From Lentisphaera araneosa HTCC2155 (GTDB taxonomy: Bacteria > Verrucomicrobiota > Lentisphaeria > Lentisphaerales > Lentisphaeraceae): DNA of 64,000 bases. Shown piece by piece: positions 63,485 through 64,000 of this stretch. The notes under the pieces were generated by a model. The model searched no databases. It saw only the letters and a list, made by a program, of their open reading frames with translations, and was not told the origin of the DNA. The stretch lies in the NCBI RefSeq assembly GCF_000170755.1, contig NZ_ABCK01000005.1, forward strand, positions 248,001 through 312,000, read 5' to 3'. Position numbers and translations under genes: made by a program. Position 1 is the first letter of the stretch; the number at the start of each line of letters is the position of its first letter.

Positions 63485-64000
63485 TTAGTGATAGGTTTGC
63501 CACTCGGGTTCATTTTCGAATATTCGATAATAATATTCTTTACCTTCGAGTTCTTCGGCTGCATCTTCATCGCAGATGATGACACAGTTGGGGTGCAATT
63601 GTAAGGCCGACGCAGAAATCATCGAAGTGATTGGCCCTTCTACGGCTTTGGCTAAAATACTAGCTTTCGTTTTTCCCGTCGCTAAAAGAATAATTTTCTT
63701 TGCATCGAGAATAGTTCCAACGCCCATGGTTAAAGCGCGTTTGGGCATTTCTTCGAGATCGCCAAACAAGGGACCATTTTGTTCCAGAGTAATGGGTGCG
63801 AGAGCCTTTTCTCTTGTTCTTGAGGCTAAGGAGGACAAGGGCTCGTTAAAGCCAATATGGCCAGTGTTGCCAATCCCTAAAAGTTGAATATCAATACCGC
63901 CCTTATCAATGATTTTTTCTTCATACTGCTGGCATGATTTTGCGAGATCCGCAGCCACGCCATTAGGCAAAAAGGTCTCTTCTAAATCAATATTAATTTT
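63485..64000 (-). CDS. nagB: Glucosamine-6-phosphate deaminase, 5' end cut by window
   Basis: 172 residues seen, open to the window edge. CQQYEEKIIDKGGIDIQLLGIGNTGHIGFNEPLSSLASRTREKAL, then ALTMGVGTILDAKKIILLATGKTKASILAKAVEGPITSMISASALQLHPNCVIICDEDAA, which follows NagB closely to the end. The enzyme turns glucosamine-6-phosphate into fructose-6-phosphate and ammonia in the cytoplasm. The GN-x-GHIGFNEP loop keeps the His and Glu; the position of Asp141 in E. coli is Thr, a site that also varies in other NagB proteins. It fits uptake of amino sugars from the sulfated glycans the window otherwise attacks. Only the C-terminal part is here. Confidence 0.92.
   Translation of the reverse strand, partial: KINIDLEETFLPNGVAADLAKSCQQYEEKIIDKGGIDIQLLGIGNTGHIGFNEPLSSLASRTREKALAPITLEQNGPLFGDLEEMPKRALTMGVGTILDAKKIILLATGKTKASILAKAVEGPITSMISASALQLHPNCVIICDEDAAEELEGKEYYYRIFENEPEWQTYH

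Noticed and set aside
63815-63870. Thr at the E. coli Asp141 position of NagB as an inactivating change
   Set aside because: This site is not invariant among NagB proteins, while the catalytic His and Glu are kept.

Overview
The window looks like chromosome from a marine Lentisphaera-type bacterium (Lentisphaerota, PVC superphylum). Support: very many secreted Cys-type sulfatases, pseudopilins opening [10 protein letters not shown], a DUF1592/DUF1552 pair, a PVC-type membrane-bound dehydrogenase with a C-terminal CxxCH, DUF1080 and ThuA proteins, and ECF sigma factors beside Ser/Thr kinases. The taxonomic call is inferred from gene content only. I saw no rRNA or tRNA gene.

Layout. 1-7644: a truncated sulfatase, a beta-propeller protein, a DUF1080-sulfatase pair, then an ECF sigma factor and membrane kinase. 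8000-15187: a pseudopilin and four sulfatases. 15353-16943: a complete insertion sequence with a 6-bp target duplication. 17163-22337: a second pseudopilin and the DUF1592/DUF1552 operon. 22764-29755: a sulfatase, an IS3-family element, a sulfatase pseudogene (one nonsense, one frameshift) and a group II intron nested in a repeat cluster. 29996-39612: five sulfatases and a glycoside-hydrolase-like protein, all on the minus strand, with a 1.1-kb repeat zone. 40028-46525: a Tat-exported aldo/keto reductase, a kinase, a sulfatase, a second ECF sigma factor and a four-helix-bundle protein. 46526-47018: a 29-copy 17-bp tandem array. 47060-54839 (minus): ThuA, a GH-like lipoprotein, GH31 and two sulfatases. 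55089-64000: the dehydrogenase, a third kinase, an overlapping GH27-sulfatase pair and a truncated glucosamine-6-phosphate deaminase.

How it fits together. Sixteen sulfatase loci (14 intact, one truncated by the window, one pseudogene) lie with GH27, GH31, two GH-like proteins, DUF1080, ThuA and exported redox proteins. This suggests stripping of sulfate esters from complex sulfated glycans, followed by sugar release; the exact substrates cannot be read from the sequence. Nearly all the enzymes carry export signals. All intact sulfatases are Cys-type, so they need a formylglycine-generating enzyme, which is not in the window.

The most unusual protein signal is in the three kinases. All lack the beta-3 VAIK lysine (Ala there) and carry a lysine at the third glycine of the glycine-rich loop, the arrangement known from eukaryotic WNK ('with no lysine') kinases. 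The most unusual DNA signal is the spacers, filled with short repeats: hairpins with variable stems but conserved flanks, and 16/17-bp arrays sharing AGCG(A/T)AGCG that often start exactly at a stop codon.
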